Shown here piece by piece: positions 24,035-32,324 of a DNA stretch of 64,000 bases. Below the pieces are notes generated by a model. The model saw only the letters and a list, made by a program, of their open reading frames with translations. It made no database searches and was not told the origin of the DNA. A program made the position numbers and the translations under genes. The DNA is from Nocardia amikacinitolerans NBRC 108937 (GTDB lineage Bacteria > Actinomycetota > Actinomycetes > Mycobacteriales > Mycobacteriaceae), in contig NZ_BDAU01000007.1 in NCBI RefSeq assembly GCF_001612615.1, positions 1-64,000 of the forward strand. Reading direction: 5' to 3'. Every line of letters starts with the position of its first letter. Positions within the stretch are counted from its first letter, which is position 1.

Positions 24035-24466
24035 GTGGCCGCAATAGCTTGGCTGGTCGCGGGCATCCTGCTCGTGGCCGCAGAGATGCTCACCGGGGAC
24101 CTCACGCTGCTGATGATCGGCGTCGCGGCCCTCGGTACGGCGGGGGTGAGCGTCGCGGCGGACACCTCGCTGGTGGTGGACGCGGTGGTCTTCGCGGTGA
24201 TCACCGCGGTGCTGATGCTCGGGGTGCGGCCGGTGCTGCGCCGCAGGTTCGGCACGCCGCCGCCGATTCCGACGAATGTCGATGCGCTGCCGGGGAAGTC
24301 GGCCCTGGTGCTGGAGGAAGTCGCCGCCCATTCCGGCCGGGTGAAGCTGGGTGGCGAAGTGTGGACCGCGCGGCCGATGAACCCGGACGAGGTGTACGAG
24401 CCGGGCGCGACCGTGTACGTCATGAAGATCGACGGCGCGACGGCCGTCGTCTGGAAGGGGCCGTAA
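24035..24466 (+). CDS. NfeD-like membrane protein
   Basis: A 143-residue short NfeD protein. Three N-terminal membrane helices (about 3-75: IAWLVAGILLVAAEML; LTLLMIGVAALGTAGV; VVDAVVFAVITAVLML) precede a C-terminal OB-fold domain (GKSALVLEEVAAHSGRVKLGGEVWTARP). NfeD proteins act with SPFH proteins in membrane microdomains, and the stomatin gene follows with a TAATG overlap. Same order as Rv1487-Rv1488. A GTG at 24026 is an alternative start. Confidence 0.9.
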   Translation: MAAIAWLVAGILLVAAEMLTGDLTLLMIGVAALGTAGVSVAADTSLVVDAVVFAVITAVLMLGVRPVLRRRFGTPPPIPTNVDALPGKSALVLEEVAAHSGRVKLGGEVWTARPMNPDEVYEPGATVYVMKIDGATAVVWKGP

Positions 24467-25728
24467 TGGCTGTACTGATCGTCGCCGCCGTGCTCGTCCT
24501 CTTGGTCGTGGTGGTGGTGTTCAAATCGATCGCGCTGGTGCCGCAGGCCGAGGCGGCGGTCATCGAACGGCTCGGCAGGTACTCGCGGACGGTGTCCGGT
24601 CAGCTGACGTTCCTGGTGCCGTTCGCCGACCGGATCCGGGCCAAGGTGGACCTGCGCGAGCGGGTGGTTTCCTTCCCGCCGCAGCCGGTGATCACCCAGG
24701 ACAACCTGACGTTGCAGATCGACTCGGTGGTGTATTTCCAGGTCACCAGCCCGCAGGCCGCGGTCTACGAGATCAGCAACTACATCGCCGCTGTCGAGCA
24801 GCTCACCGTCACCACGCTGCGCAACGTGGTCGGCGGCATGACGCTGGAGGAGACGCTGACCTCCCGCGACCAGATCAACAGCCAGCTGCGCGGTGTGCTC
24901 GACGAGGCCACCGGACGCTGGGGCCTGCGCGTGGCGCGCGTCGAGCTCAAGGCCATCGATCCGCCGCCGTCGATTCAGGAGTCGATGGAGAAGCAGATGA
25001 AGGCCGACCGCGAGAAGCGCGCGATGATTCTCACCGCGGAAGGCACCCGCGAGTCGCAGATCAAGACGGCCGAGGGCGCCAAGCAGGCGCAGATCCTGGC
25101 CGCCGAGGGCGCCAAGCAGTCCGCCATCCTCGGTGCCGAAGGTGAACGGCAGAGCCGCATCCTGCGCGCCCAGGGTGAGCGCGCCGCCGCCTACCTGCAA
25201 GCCCAGGGCCAGGCGAAGGCGATCGAAAAGGTCTTCGCCGCAATCAAATCCGGCAAGCCGACGCCGGAACTGCTTGCCTACCAGTACATGCAGACGCTGC
25301 CGATGGTGGCCCGCGGCGACGCCAACAAGGTGTGGCTGGTGCCGAGCGATTTCGGCAAGGCGCTGGAAGGTTTCGCCAAGAGCTTCGGCTCGCAGGGCGA
25401 GGACGGCGTCTTCCGCTACGAGCCGCCCGCCGACGACTCGGCGCCGCCCAAGGTCGAGGACGATTCCGATGTCGCCGACTGGTTCGACACCGCCTCGGAT
25501 CCCACCATCGAACGAGCCGTCCGCGCGGCGGAGGCCACCGCGCGCCAGCCCGTCGAGGGCCTGACGCCCACCCCGCCGCAGCGTTCTGTCGAGCCCTCGC
25601 CGCACCAGCAGGTCGTTCCGCCCACCGAGTCCGTTCCCGCGCAACAGCAGCCGCCGCAACCCCCGGCCTACCGCCCGGACGACCCGCACGGCCGCCCGTG
25701 GCAGCCGCCGGAGAACTACCGGCAGTAG
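24466..25728 (+). CDS. SPFH/stomatin-family protein (QmcA/Rv1488-like)
   Basis: A 420-residue protein. An N-terminal membrane helix (VLIVAAVLVLLVVVVVF) is followed by an SPFH domain (about 25-200: AAVIERLGRYSRTVSGQLTFL; DNLTLQIDSVVYFQV). A coiled coil of EGAKQAQILAAEGAKQ-type repeats (about 180-250) comes next. The last 100 residues are Pro/Gln-rich and disordered. It should oligomerise at the inner face of the membrane with NfeD. The start ATG overlaps the nfeD stop. A strong terminator hairpin follows 17 bp after the stop. Confidence 0.92.
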   Translation: MAVLIVAAVLVLLVVVVVFKSIALVPQAEAAVIERLGRYSRTVSGQLTFLVPFADRIRAKVDLRERVVSFPPQPVITQDNLTLQIDSVVYFQVTSPQAAVYEISNYIAAVEQLTVTTLRNVVGGMTLEETLTSRDQINSQLRGVLDEATGRWGLRVARVELKAIDPPPSIQESMEKQMKADREKRAMILTAEGTRESQIKTAEGAKQAQILAAEGAKQSAILGAEGERQSRILRAQGERAAAYLQAQGQAKAIEKVFAAIKSGKPTPELLAYQYMQTLPMVARGDANKVWLVPSDFGKALEGFAKSFGSQGEDGVFRYEPPADDSAPPKVEDDSDVADWFDTASDPTIERAVRAAEATARQPVEGLTPTPPQRSVEPSPHQQVVPPTESVPAQQQPPQPPAYRPDDPHGRPWQPPENYRQ

Positions 25729-25744
25729 ATCGTTGCGGCCCCGC

Positions 25745-25774
25745 CCCGCCGCTCACCATCGAGCGGCGGGGCGG
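25745..25774 (+). terminator. Hairpin terminator after the stomatin gene
   Basis: GCCCCGCCGCTC (25745-25756) pairs perfectly with GAGCGGCGGGGC (25763-25774) around a 6-nt loop. It lies 17 bp after the stomatin stop and closes the NfeD-stomatin operon, just before the accessory block begins. Confidence 0.75.
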
Positions 25775-25896
25775 TTCGCGTGATGCGAGTGCCCAAGGAA
25801 TCGGGGGCAGTGCGGGTTTCGGCGTGTTCGGCCGAAAACGTCCGGCGCCACGGATAATCGGTGCGTGCCTGTGTGCGGACGGACATCCGGGGGACC

Positions 25897-27204
25897 ATGC
25901 TGACACGGAAGGCGTTGCTGCGGGCGGTGTTGGTCGCGCCGCTGGCGGGCTGTGGCACGGGTGTGCTCGGCACACCGGGCGCGGCGCGTATCGCCGTGTC
26001 CTGGAGCGGTTCCGAGCTCGCGGCCTTCCGCGCGGTGCTCGACGCGCTGCACCTGTCGGGCTCGGTCGACGTGATCCCGCTCGGCGACGAGATCGAGACG
26101 GCGCTGACCGGTGGACGGTCGGCACCGGAACTGGTCATGCTGCCGCAGGCGGGGCGAGTGCGCGAGCTTGCCGAGGACGGCATACTGCGCGACGTTCCCG
26201 AATCGCTGTGGCTCGACGAGGTCGAGAAGCCTTGCTATTCGGGGGTCTGGGCGGAACTGCTCTATCACGACGGACGTCCGTACGGGGTGCCGTTCAAGGC
26301 GGCCGACAAGTCGATGATCTGGTTCGATCGGGAGTCGGCGCTCGAGTGCGAGGTCGGCACCCCGGCGCTGTGGACGCTGGATTTCTGGCTCGACCGCATC
26401 GAGTTCCTCGCCGGGAAGGACCGGCGGCTGCTGGCGCTGGCCGCGGCGGACGGGTGGGCGCTGACCGATCTGTTCGAGAACCTGCTGTACGCGCACGACC
26501 CGGAAACCTATGCGGCGCTTGCCGCGCACGGCGCGACGGCGGTGTGGGAGAAGGACGCGGTGCGTGCCGCCCTGCACCTGCTCGGCTCGTGGGCGGCGAA
26601 CCCAGCGGCCTTCGCAGGCGGGCTCGGCACCGCCCTGACCATGCAGTTCTCCGACGCCGTTCGGGAGGTGTTCGAGCGCAGGCGAGCGGTGATGGTGGTC
26701 GCGCCCGATTTCGCCGAGCCGGTCGTGCGCAAGGCCGTCGTGCGATCGGGACGCAACCCCGCGAAGGTGGTCGGGGTGGCGGCGTTTCCCGGTCTCGCGC
26801 CCGGCGGACCGCGCCCGCGCATCCTCGGCGGCGACGTCCTCGTGCTCACCCCGTCGGCGGACGACGGCGCGAAACGGGTACTCGCCGCGCTGGCCGCGCC
26901 CTCGGCTCCGCTGCCGTGGATCAACGGCTTCCACGGTTTCCTCGCGCCGAACACGCGGACCGACGCCGCGTATTCGCCGTTTCTGCGGCCGTCGGCCGAA
27001 CGGCTCGGCGACACCGCGATATTCGGCCCGCGCGACCAAGTGGTGTTCGACCTGTCGGACCAGATCGGAGCGCTCGGCGGACGAAACGGGTTGTGGCGCA
27101 TACTCACCGAGTTCCTTATCGCTGTCGACGGTGACCCGTTCGGCATCGGTCCCGCGGTGAACGACGCGGTCTCGGCGCTGGCCGACCTGGCGAGAACTCG
27201 ATGA
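25897..27204 (+). CDS. Lipoprotein, ABC-type solute-binding protein
   Basis: A 435-residue predicted lipoprotein with a lipobox LAGC (Cys19) after a short basic, hydrophobic signal. The mature part resembles family 1 sugar/solute-binding proteins (RIAVSWSGSELAAFRAVLDA; LVMLPQAGRVRELAEDGILRDV; GVPFKAADKSMIWFDRE). It would sit on the outer face of the membrane and deliver a ligand to the permease encoded next. Its stop overlaps the permease start (ATGA). No ATP-binding subunit is encoded in the block, so it must borrow one or not transport at all. Not present in the mycobacterial order. Confidence 0.75.
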   Translation: MLTRKALLRAVLVAPLAGCGTGVLGTPGAARIAVSWSGSELAAFRAVLDALHLSGSVDVIPLGDEIETALTGGRSAPELVMLPQAGRVRELAEDGILRDVPESLWLDEVEKPCYSGVWAELLYHDGRPYGVPFKAADKSMIWFDRESALECEVGTPALWTLDFWLDRIEFLAGKDRRLLALAAADGWALTDLFENLLYAHDPETYAALAAHGATAVWEKDAVRAALHLLGSWAANPAAFAGGLGTALTMQFSDAVREVFERRRAVMVVAPDFAEPVVRKAVVRSGRNPAKVVGVAAFPGLAPGGPRPRILGGDVLVLTPSADDGAKRVLAALAAPSAPLPWINGFHGFLAPNTRTDAAYSPFLRPSAERLGDTAIFGPRDQVVFDLSDQIGALGGRNGLWRILTEFLIAVDGDPFGIGPAVNDAVSALADLARTR

Positions 27205-29006
27205 CGACGCCACCCGGATTCCTCAGCCACGGACTGCGTCTCGAGCTCGCCACCCGGCGCATGCGCGGTGCGTTGATCGGCGGACGCCAGCCGTGGCGCG
27301 GCTGGGGATGGGCGCGGGTGGCGCCCGCGTGGCTGCTCGCGGCGCTGTTGCTGCTCGCCTCGGGCTGGACGGTGGCGACCGCCGGGATGCGGGTCGGTGC
27401 GCCGCTGTCGCTCGTCCTCGTCGGTGCCACGGTCCTGATCGCGGCGCGACTGTTCCCGTCCGGGACGCCGCGGGTCGTCGCGATAGTCGTCGCCGTTGTT
27501 CTGCTGTTGTCCGGACCGCTGCTGTTCGTGGCCGCCGCGAGCGCGGACACCCTGGCCGTCTACGGACGGACGATGCTCTTCGTGCTCGGCGGATTCGCGC
27601 TCATGGCGGCCGCGCTGTTCACCGCGTGGTGGAGTCGCGGCGTGCGGTGGCTGTGGCTGCCGCTGGTCTTGCCGTTCGGCGTCGCTGCCTTCGTCTCGGG
27701 CCTGGCGTTCCGGGTCATGTTCGAAGCGGCGGTCCCCGAGAGCGATGTCGCCACGTTCCAGACCGGTTACCGCTGGATGCCGCTGATGGCGTTCTGGTGG
27801 ACTTGGTTCGGCTTCCTCACCGGCATGTTCTCCGCTGGCCTTCGGGCGATCGAGACCGATTCCGTGCGCTGGGGCTATCTCAACGGACCCACCGGTCGCT
27901 TCCGTTTCGTGTGGATGGCCTGGCGCGGAGTGCGCCTGGTGCACCCGGTGGTGCTGATCGCCGGAATCGCCGCGGTGGTCGCGGCGGCCAGGGTGTTCGA
28001 TGTCATCCTCATCGGCATTCCCGCCGCCTACCAGTACGACACCGACAGCGCGACGGTGCGCTGGTGGCGGCTGGCGACCACCGACAGCACCGCGGCCGAG
28101 GTCGCGATCTACTCGGTGCCGTTGGCCGTCCTGGTCGGCGTCTGCGCCTTCGCGCTCGGCAAGACCGGCGGTCGGCGCGAGCTTCGCTTGCCGCTGCGCC
28201 CGCGCTCGCACGAACCGCAGGCCGCACGGCGGCCGGGCAGGCTCGTCGTCGGTTTCGCGGTGCTGATGGGTTTCGTCTCCGTCGCGCCGCTACTGATGCT
28301 GGCCTGGGTCTCCATGCGAGGGCCGGATGGTTTCGGCTGGCCCGCGATCGGCCGGGTCTGGGAGGCCGGTCTGCCCTCGACTCTGGGAGTGACCGCTCTG
28401 GTGGCGACGGTCGCGACCGTGCTTGCGGTCTCGGCCGCGCTGCCGGTCGCGCGGTGGCTGGCGGCGACGCCGTCGGACACGGTGCGCGTTCGTCTGGTCA
28501 TGGCCGTGCTGGTTGCGCTCGCCGTGCTGCCCGCCCAGATGTATCTCGGGCCGATCGACGAGGTGAGCGAAGCGCTGGAGCTGTCGGCGACGCAGTACCC
28601 GCTGATGCTGGTCCACGGTGCCGCGGGGCTGCCGGTCAGCGTGCTGATCCTGCGCGGCGCGATGCGGGCGGCCGAGGAGAACCCGGGTTCGGCCCCGCTG
28701 CACGGGCTGGCCAGGCCCGGCGCCGTGGCGCGACGACTGTGGGACGGGGCGGGGCGCGCCGTGGTCACCGCGGCGGTGCTGGAGTTCGTTCTGGTGTGGA
28801 ACGACTTCTTCGTCAGCCTGATGATCAGCGGCGCGGGCGCGAGCCCGTGGTCGCTGCTGCTGTGGGGCGAGGCCCGCCAGTACGAGGAGAACCTGCCGCA
28901 GCTGGCCGCCGGAGCGCTGGTCTTCGCCATCGTCCCGGTCGCGTTGTTGCTCGCGACCTGGCGTCGATTCCTGGTGCCGGGGCTGACCGGGGGAGCGTTG
29001 CGATGA
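27201..29006 (+). CDS. Fused two-domain ABC sugar-type permease
   Basis: A 601-residue polytopic membrane protein that looks like the two permeases of a MalF/MalG-type importer joined in one chain. The first half (about 1-310) has seven or so helices and ends VFDVILIGIPAAYQYDT, as MalF-type subunits do. The second half (about 340-600) starts with a fresh helix (VVGFAVLMGFVSVAPLLML) and carries LMLVHGAAGLPVSVLILRG and VLEFVLVWNDFFVSLMI, as in MalG. The EAA-loop glycine is not clear in either half. Start and stop both overlap neighbours by ATGA, so all three genes are coupled. Fusion of this pair is unusual. Confidence 0.7.
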   Translation: MTTPPGFLSHGLRLELATRRMRGALIGGRQPWRGWGWARVAPAWLLAALLLLASGWTVATAGMRVGAPLSLVLVGATVLIAARLFPSGTPRVVAIVVAVVLLLSGPLLFVAAASADTLAVYGRTMLFVLGGFALMAAALFTAWWSRGVRWLWLPLVLPFGVAAFVSGLAFRVMFEAAVPESDVATFQTGYRWMPLMAFWWTWFGFLTGMFSAGLRAIETDSVRWGYLNGPTGRFRFVWMAWRGVRLVHPVVLIAGIAAVVAAARVFDVILIGIPAAYQYDTDSATVRWWRLATTDSTAAEVAIYSVPLAVLVGVCAFALGKTGGRRELRLPLRPRSHEPQAARRPGRLVVGFAVLMGFVSVAPLLMLAWVSMRGPDGFGWPAIGRVWEAGLPSTLGVTALVATVATVLAVSAALPVARWLAATPSDTVRVRLVMAVLVALAVLPAQMYLGPIDEVSEALELSATQYPLMLVHGAAGLPVSVLILRGAMRAAEENPGSAPLHGLARPGAVARRLWDGAGRAVVTAAVLEFVLVWNDFFVSLMISGAGASPWSLLLWGEARQYEENLPQLAAGALVFAIVPVALLLATWRRFLVPGLTGGALR

Positions 29007-30676
29007 TCGGACCGGACGGCGCGCCGCCGCCTTCGCCAGGGATCGCCGCGCCGCCACCTGCCCTGCTGCGTTTCCGGTTCGGCGGTGGCGCGTTGGCCGC
29101 GGCCGTGCTGCTCGGACTGGTCATCAACATCGTGTCCAGCCTGTTTCTGGAGCGCGGTGTCGGCGTGCTGCTCTCCGTGGGTCTGCTGGTGGTCGCGCTG
29201 CTCGCCGTGCTGCTTCTCGTCGGCCGGTGGCTGCGGGCCGAACGGCGCAGGCTCCGCGAAAGCCCGCACACCGCAAGGGAACTGGAACTGCTCAGCGATT
29301 TCGACGACGCGCGGACGCCGATCGGCGCCAACCCGACCGCACCGGCGCCGCCGCTGACGGCGGTGTCCGACGCCACCCACGAGGAGGCGGCGGTGCTCGG
29401 AGCGCTACCGGTGCGCGAATACAGCGCGGCCGCGCTGCTGGCGGTGCTCACGGCGATCCTGGACGCGCCTGCGCGCGACCCGTCCGACGGAGCGCCGCCG
29501 CGGACGACCGCCCCATTGCTGCTCACCGAGCTGATCGAGAAGCGCTTCGTCGAAGTGGCGGGGGCGCGGCGGTCCGGAGTGCAGCAGTACTGGGTCGTCG
29601 CGGTGCCCGGTACGTCCAGCGCGGCCGACGCCAGGGCCCGACTTCGGTGGAGCGCCGCGATCACCACGCTCGTACGGCATCACGCCGACCGTGCCGAACG
29701 GTGGTCGATCGGGCTCGGGACGCCGCGTTTCGCCGCAGCGGGGCGCGGCTGGTTCGAGGCCGAGGAACCGTTCCTGCGGCGATTGGTGACCGAATGCGCG
29801 TCGCTCGGCGCTCGGCTGCCGAGAACCGCGGTGCCCAGCCTGATTCGCATCGGTGACGCGCTCGACGTCTGGCACGCGCGGACCGGCGGGCACGACAGCG
29901 AACTCGCCGAGAAGCTCTCCGCGCTGCCCGATCTGGACGCGCTCGGCGCCCACGGAGCACAGGTCCTGTTACGCGCGGATCCGCAGGCCCCACCACCGCG
30001 CCGCAGCGGCGACCGCGGTCGCTACGCCGACCTGACGGCGCGCTACGAGCACGCGAAGGCGCTAGAGACGCTGGCGGATCCGTCGGCGACGTCCGCCGCG
30101 GACCTCGAGCAGGCGCGCGGGCGACTCGAGCGGGTCTGGTGGCTGCTTCCGCGCGAGGACATCCCCGGCGAGGTCTGCGCACTGATCAATCTCGGCGTCG
30201 TGCTGCTGCGTCAAGGTCTGCTCGACGACGCGCAGGACCGCTTGGAGCTCGCCGAGGCGCTGACCAGGCAGGGCCGCGACCCGGACGGCCGCGCCCACAT
30301 GCACGAGATCCTCGGCCACGTCTGGTGGGCCCGCGGCGAGGCCGTCCGCGCGCTGCGCTGCTGGCGGCTCTCGCTCACCGCGTACCGCGCGCTGCGTGAC
30401 GATCACGGAATCGCCCGCTGCCTCCAACATCTCGCCGCCGCCGTGATCGCCGATCCGCACTGCGCCGACGACGTGCTCGGCCACGACCCCGCCCTCCCAC
30501 CCGGCCACGCGGTCGAACAGGCGACCGGCTGGCTGGCCGAGGCCCAGGCGCTGTATCCGGGCGCGCGGGCGGCGAATCACTATCGGGCGCAAGCGCTCCT
30601 GGCGTGCGGTGTTTCGCCGCGCCAGGACATCGATCGGTGGCCGCTGCCGCTCGAGGAGAACGTGCCGAGCCACTGA
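29003..30676 (+). CDS. Membrane protein with C-terminal TPR-like repeats
   Basis: A 557-residue protein of no recognised family. Two N-terminal helices lie near residues 28-75 (LAAAVLLGLVINIVSSLFL; GVLLSVGLLVVALLAVLLLVG). A middle region (about 150-330) is helical. Residues about 370-500 show TPR-like helical pairs (CALINLGVVLLRQGLLDDAQDRLELAEALTR shortened here; AHMHEILGHVWWARGEAVRALRCW). It is translationally coupled to the permease, so it is probably a scaffold or accessory of that system at the inner face of the membrane. It resembles no standard ABC component. A wholly different role cannot be excluded. Confidence 0.6.
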   Translation: MIGPDGAPPPSPGIAAPPPALLRFRFGGGALAAAVLLGLVINIVSSLFLERGVGVLLSVGLLVVALLAVLLLVGRWLRAERRRLRESPHTARELELLSDFDDARTPIGANPTAPAPPLTAVSDATHEEAAVLGALPVREYSAAALLAVLTAILDAPARDPSDGAPPRTTAPLLLTELIEKRFVEVAGARRSGVQQYWVVAVPGTSSAADARARLRWSAAITTLVRHHADRAERWSIGLGTPRFAAAGRGWFEAEEPFLRRLVTECASLGARLPRTAVPSLIRIGDALDVWHARTGGHDSELAEKLSALPDLDALGAHGAQVLLRADPQAPPPRRSGDRGRYADLTARYEHAKALETLADPSATSAADLEQARGRLERVWWLLPREDIPGEVCALINLGVVLLRQGLLDDAQDRLELAEALTRQGRDPDGRAHMHEILGHVWWARGEAVRALRCWRLSLTAYRALRDDHGIARCLQHLAAAVIADPHCADDVLGHDPALPPGHAVEQATGWLAEAQALYPGARAANHYRAQALLACGVSPRQDIDRWPLPLEENVPSH

Positions 30677-30840
30677 ACCGCCTGCTCGCCCGGAGTCGTA
30701 CGGACGGTCGTCGGGCGCGGCTCACCCGCGGATTCAAAATGTTTGCTGAAAAGTTGCGGTTATAGACCCGCCGGGCTACGGTTCAGCCAGTCGTTCACGC
30801 GATTCCTCTGATGGATACGAGCTTTTACCGGGAGATCGGA

Positions 30841-31170
30841 ATGCAGAACCGGCCTGTAGCCGAGTCATTGCCCGCACTGCGTGCCGACGATCTCGCGACG
30901 AAGGAGTTCGACCGGGACGGCGTGCGGGTGTCGGTGGTGATCGGCCGTCCGGTGCAGTTCCCCGGCCGTGCCGGATGGCGCTGCCGCGTTCGGGTCGAGC
31001 GGGGCTCGCGGCTCGAACAGTCGCAGGTCGTCGCGCCGACCGAGCGCGAGGTTCTGCGCCTGGCCATGGATTTGGTCACCGGCAGACTGGAACTCACCCA
31101 GGCGCAGTTCCTCGACGGCGCGGCCGTGCGCACCGAGGCGCTGCGACCGCTGCTCGACCCGGATCGGTGA
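30841..31170 (+). CDS. Small protein, DUF6968-like
   Basis: A 109-residue protein. It has a beta-rich core (GVRVSVVIGRPVQFPG; GWRCRVRVERGSR) and a C-terminal helix (EREVLRLAMDLVTGRLE). The V-x-IG-x-P...W-x-C pattern resembles DUF6968, but I hold that loosely. The start ATG at 30841 follows GGGAGATCGG; an in-frame ATG at 30811 has no such site. An AT-rich stretch at 30735-30770 upstream may hold its promoter. It precedes the CorA-like gene. No function can be assigned. Confidence 0.6.
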   Translation: MQNRPVAESLPALRADDLATKEFDRDGVRVSVVIGRPVQFPGRAGWRCRVRVERGSRLEQSQVVAPTEREVLRLAMDLVTGRLELTQAQFLDGAAVRTEALRPLLDPDR

Positions 31171-31249
31171 CCATCGCGGACAACACGAAAATACGTGCGG
31201 CCCCGGCGAATACGCGTCCGGAGCGTGGGGAACCGCACAGTCGCCTCGA

Positions 31250-31278
31250 TTGACGCGGCCCGAGACGCGGGTTACTAA
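31250..31278 (+). promoter_or_regulatory. Probable sigma-A promoter of the CorA-like gene
   Basis: TTGACG (31250-31255) and TACTAA (31273-31278) are near-consensus -35 and -10 boxes with the ideal 17-bp spacing. The pair lies about 100 bp before the ATG at 31381, so it may drive the CorA-like gene and the asparagine-synthetase block behind it. Confidence 0.65.
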
Positions 31279-31380
31279 TGGACGGTGGCGCGTCTCGCGC
31301 CACACAGCAGCCTGACGAGCGAAGCGGGGTGAGCGGCGGATGCCGGATGCCACTATCGGAACGCCGATCGAGAGCGCGAG

Positions 31381-32196
31381 ATGACCAGCTCGCTCGGCAC
31401 GCCCACCGACCGCTTCGACACCGAAGTGCTCGGTCTGCACTGGATCCCGCTGTCGGCGTCCGACGAGGACACCGCGGCCGTGTTGCGCGAACGCCTCGGC
31501 ATCGACTTCGCCCGTAGTCTCGAACGGATTTGGGAGGCGGGCGATTTCGTCTATCTTCCGGTGGCGGCGACCTACCTGCGCGGCGACGCGGTGCGGCGCG
31601 AGACGATCGTCTTCGCGCTCGGCGGCGATTTCGTGGTCACCTCTCAATCCGCCGAACCGTTCGCGCCGTTCGACCGCGCCGTCGCCGAGATGGGCCGCCG
31701 ACCCGTCCTCGCCGGTTCCCCGCACGGCGTGCTCTACGCTCTGCTGCGCTCGCTGAACGAGTCCGCCGAGGGCGTGCTCGGCCGCGCGCGGTCGGGGCTG
31801 GACGGTCTCGCTCGCGAGCTGGACACCGCCGTCGACGGCGGCGTCCGCGAGGCCGCCGACCTGCGCGCCGCGGTCGCCGACCTGGATGCCGCCGAGAACG
31901 CCGTCACCCTGGTCAGGGAGACCCAGCGCGATCTCGCACGCGCGACCCGCCGCCTGCTCGCCGAGCACGGCGACCGCGCGGAGGAGCTGAGCGGCGCGAT
32001 CGGCCACCTGCTCGCCGACATCGAGGACGTGCGCCAGCGCGCCGTCGCCGAACACGACCGGGCCCGCTACCTCCAGCACTCGCTGCTCATCCGCCTCGAG
32101 TTGCGGCAAGCCCGAACCGTCAAGATCCTCGCCCTGTCCGCCGCGCTCCTTTCCGTGGCCCTGCTCGCGCTCTGCTACCTCGTTGCCCTCGCCTGA
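31381..32196 (+). CDS. CorA-like protein with a single membrane helix and no GMN
   Basis: A 271-residue protein. The soluble part has a beta-rich beginning and a long helical region (LLRSLNESAEGVLGRARSGLDGLARE; IGHLLADIEDVRQRAVAEHDRARYL) like the CorA funnel and stalk helix. It ends in one helix (ILALSAALLSVALLALCYLVALA) and stops there. CorA/Mrs2 channels have two helices joined by a GMN loop that selects Mg2+; both the second helix and GMN are missing. It is therefore probably not a channel. It may be a sensor or a shortened relative. Ribosome site is weak (GAGAGCGCGAG). Confidence 0.55.
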   Translation: MTSSLGTPTDRFDTEVLGLHWIPLSASDEDTAAVLRERLGIDFARSLERIWEAGDFVYLPVAATYLRGDAVRRETIVFALGGDFVVTSQSAEPFAPFDRAVAEMGRRPVLAGSPHGVLYALLRSLNESAEGVLGRARSGLDGLARELDTAVDGGVREAADLRAAVADLDAAENAVTLVRETQRDLARATRRLLAEHGDRAEELSGAIGHLLADIEDVRQRAVAEHDRARYLQHSLLIRLELRQARTVKILALSAALLSVALLALCYLVALA

Positions 32197-32324
32197 CCGG
32201 GTCGCCGACGCCCGCCCCCGAAAAACCCACTCTCGCAGCCGAATCGAAAACGTGATCCGGCCATGGCCGACGCGCCTCCGGGTAGTATTCGACAGACCCG
32301 CGGGTGGGAAGAACGGAGCGGGCC

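Noticed and set aside
27293..30676. 1127-residue frame across the permease and TPR genes
   Set aside because: Its first half is an out-of-frame reading of the permease gene; only the part from 29003 is real.
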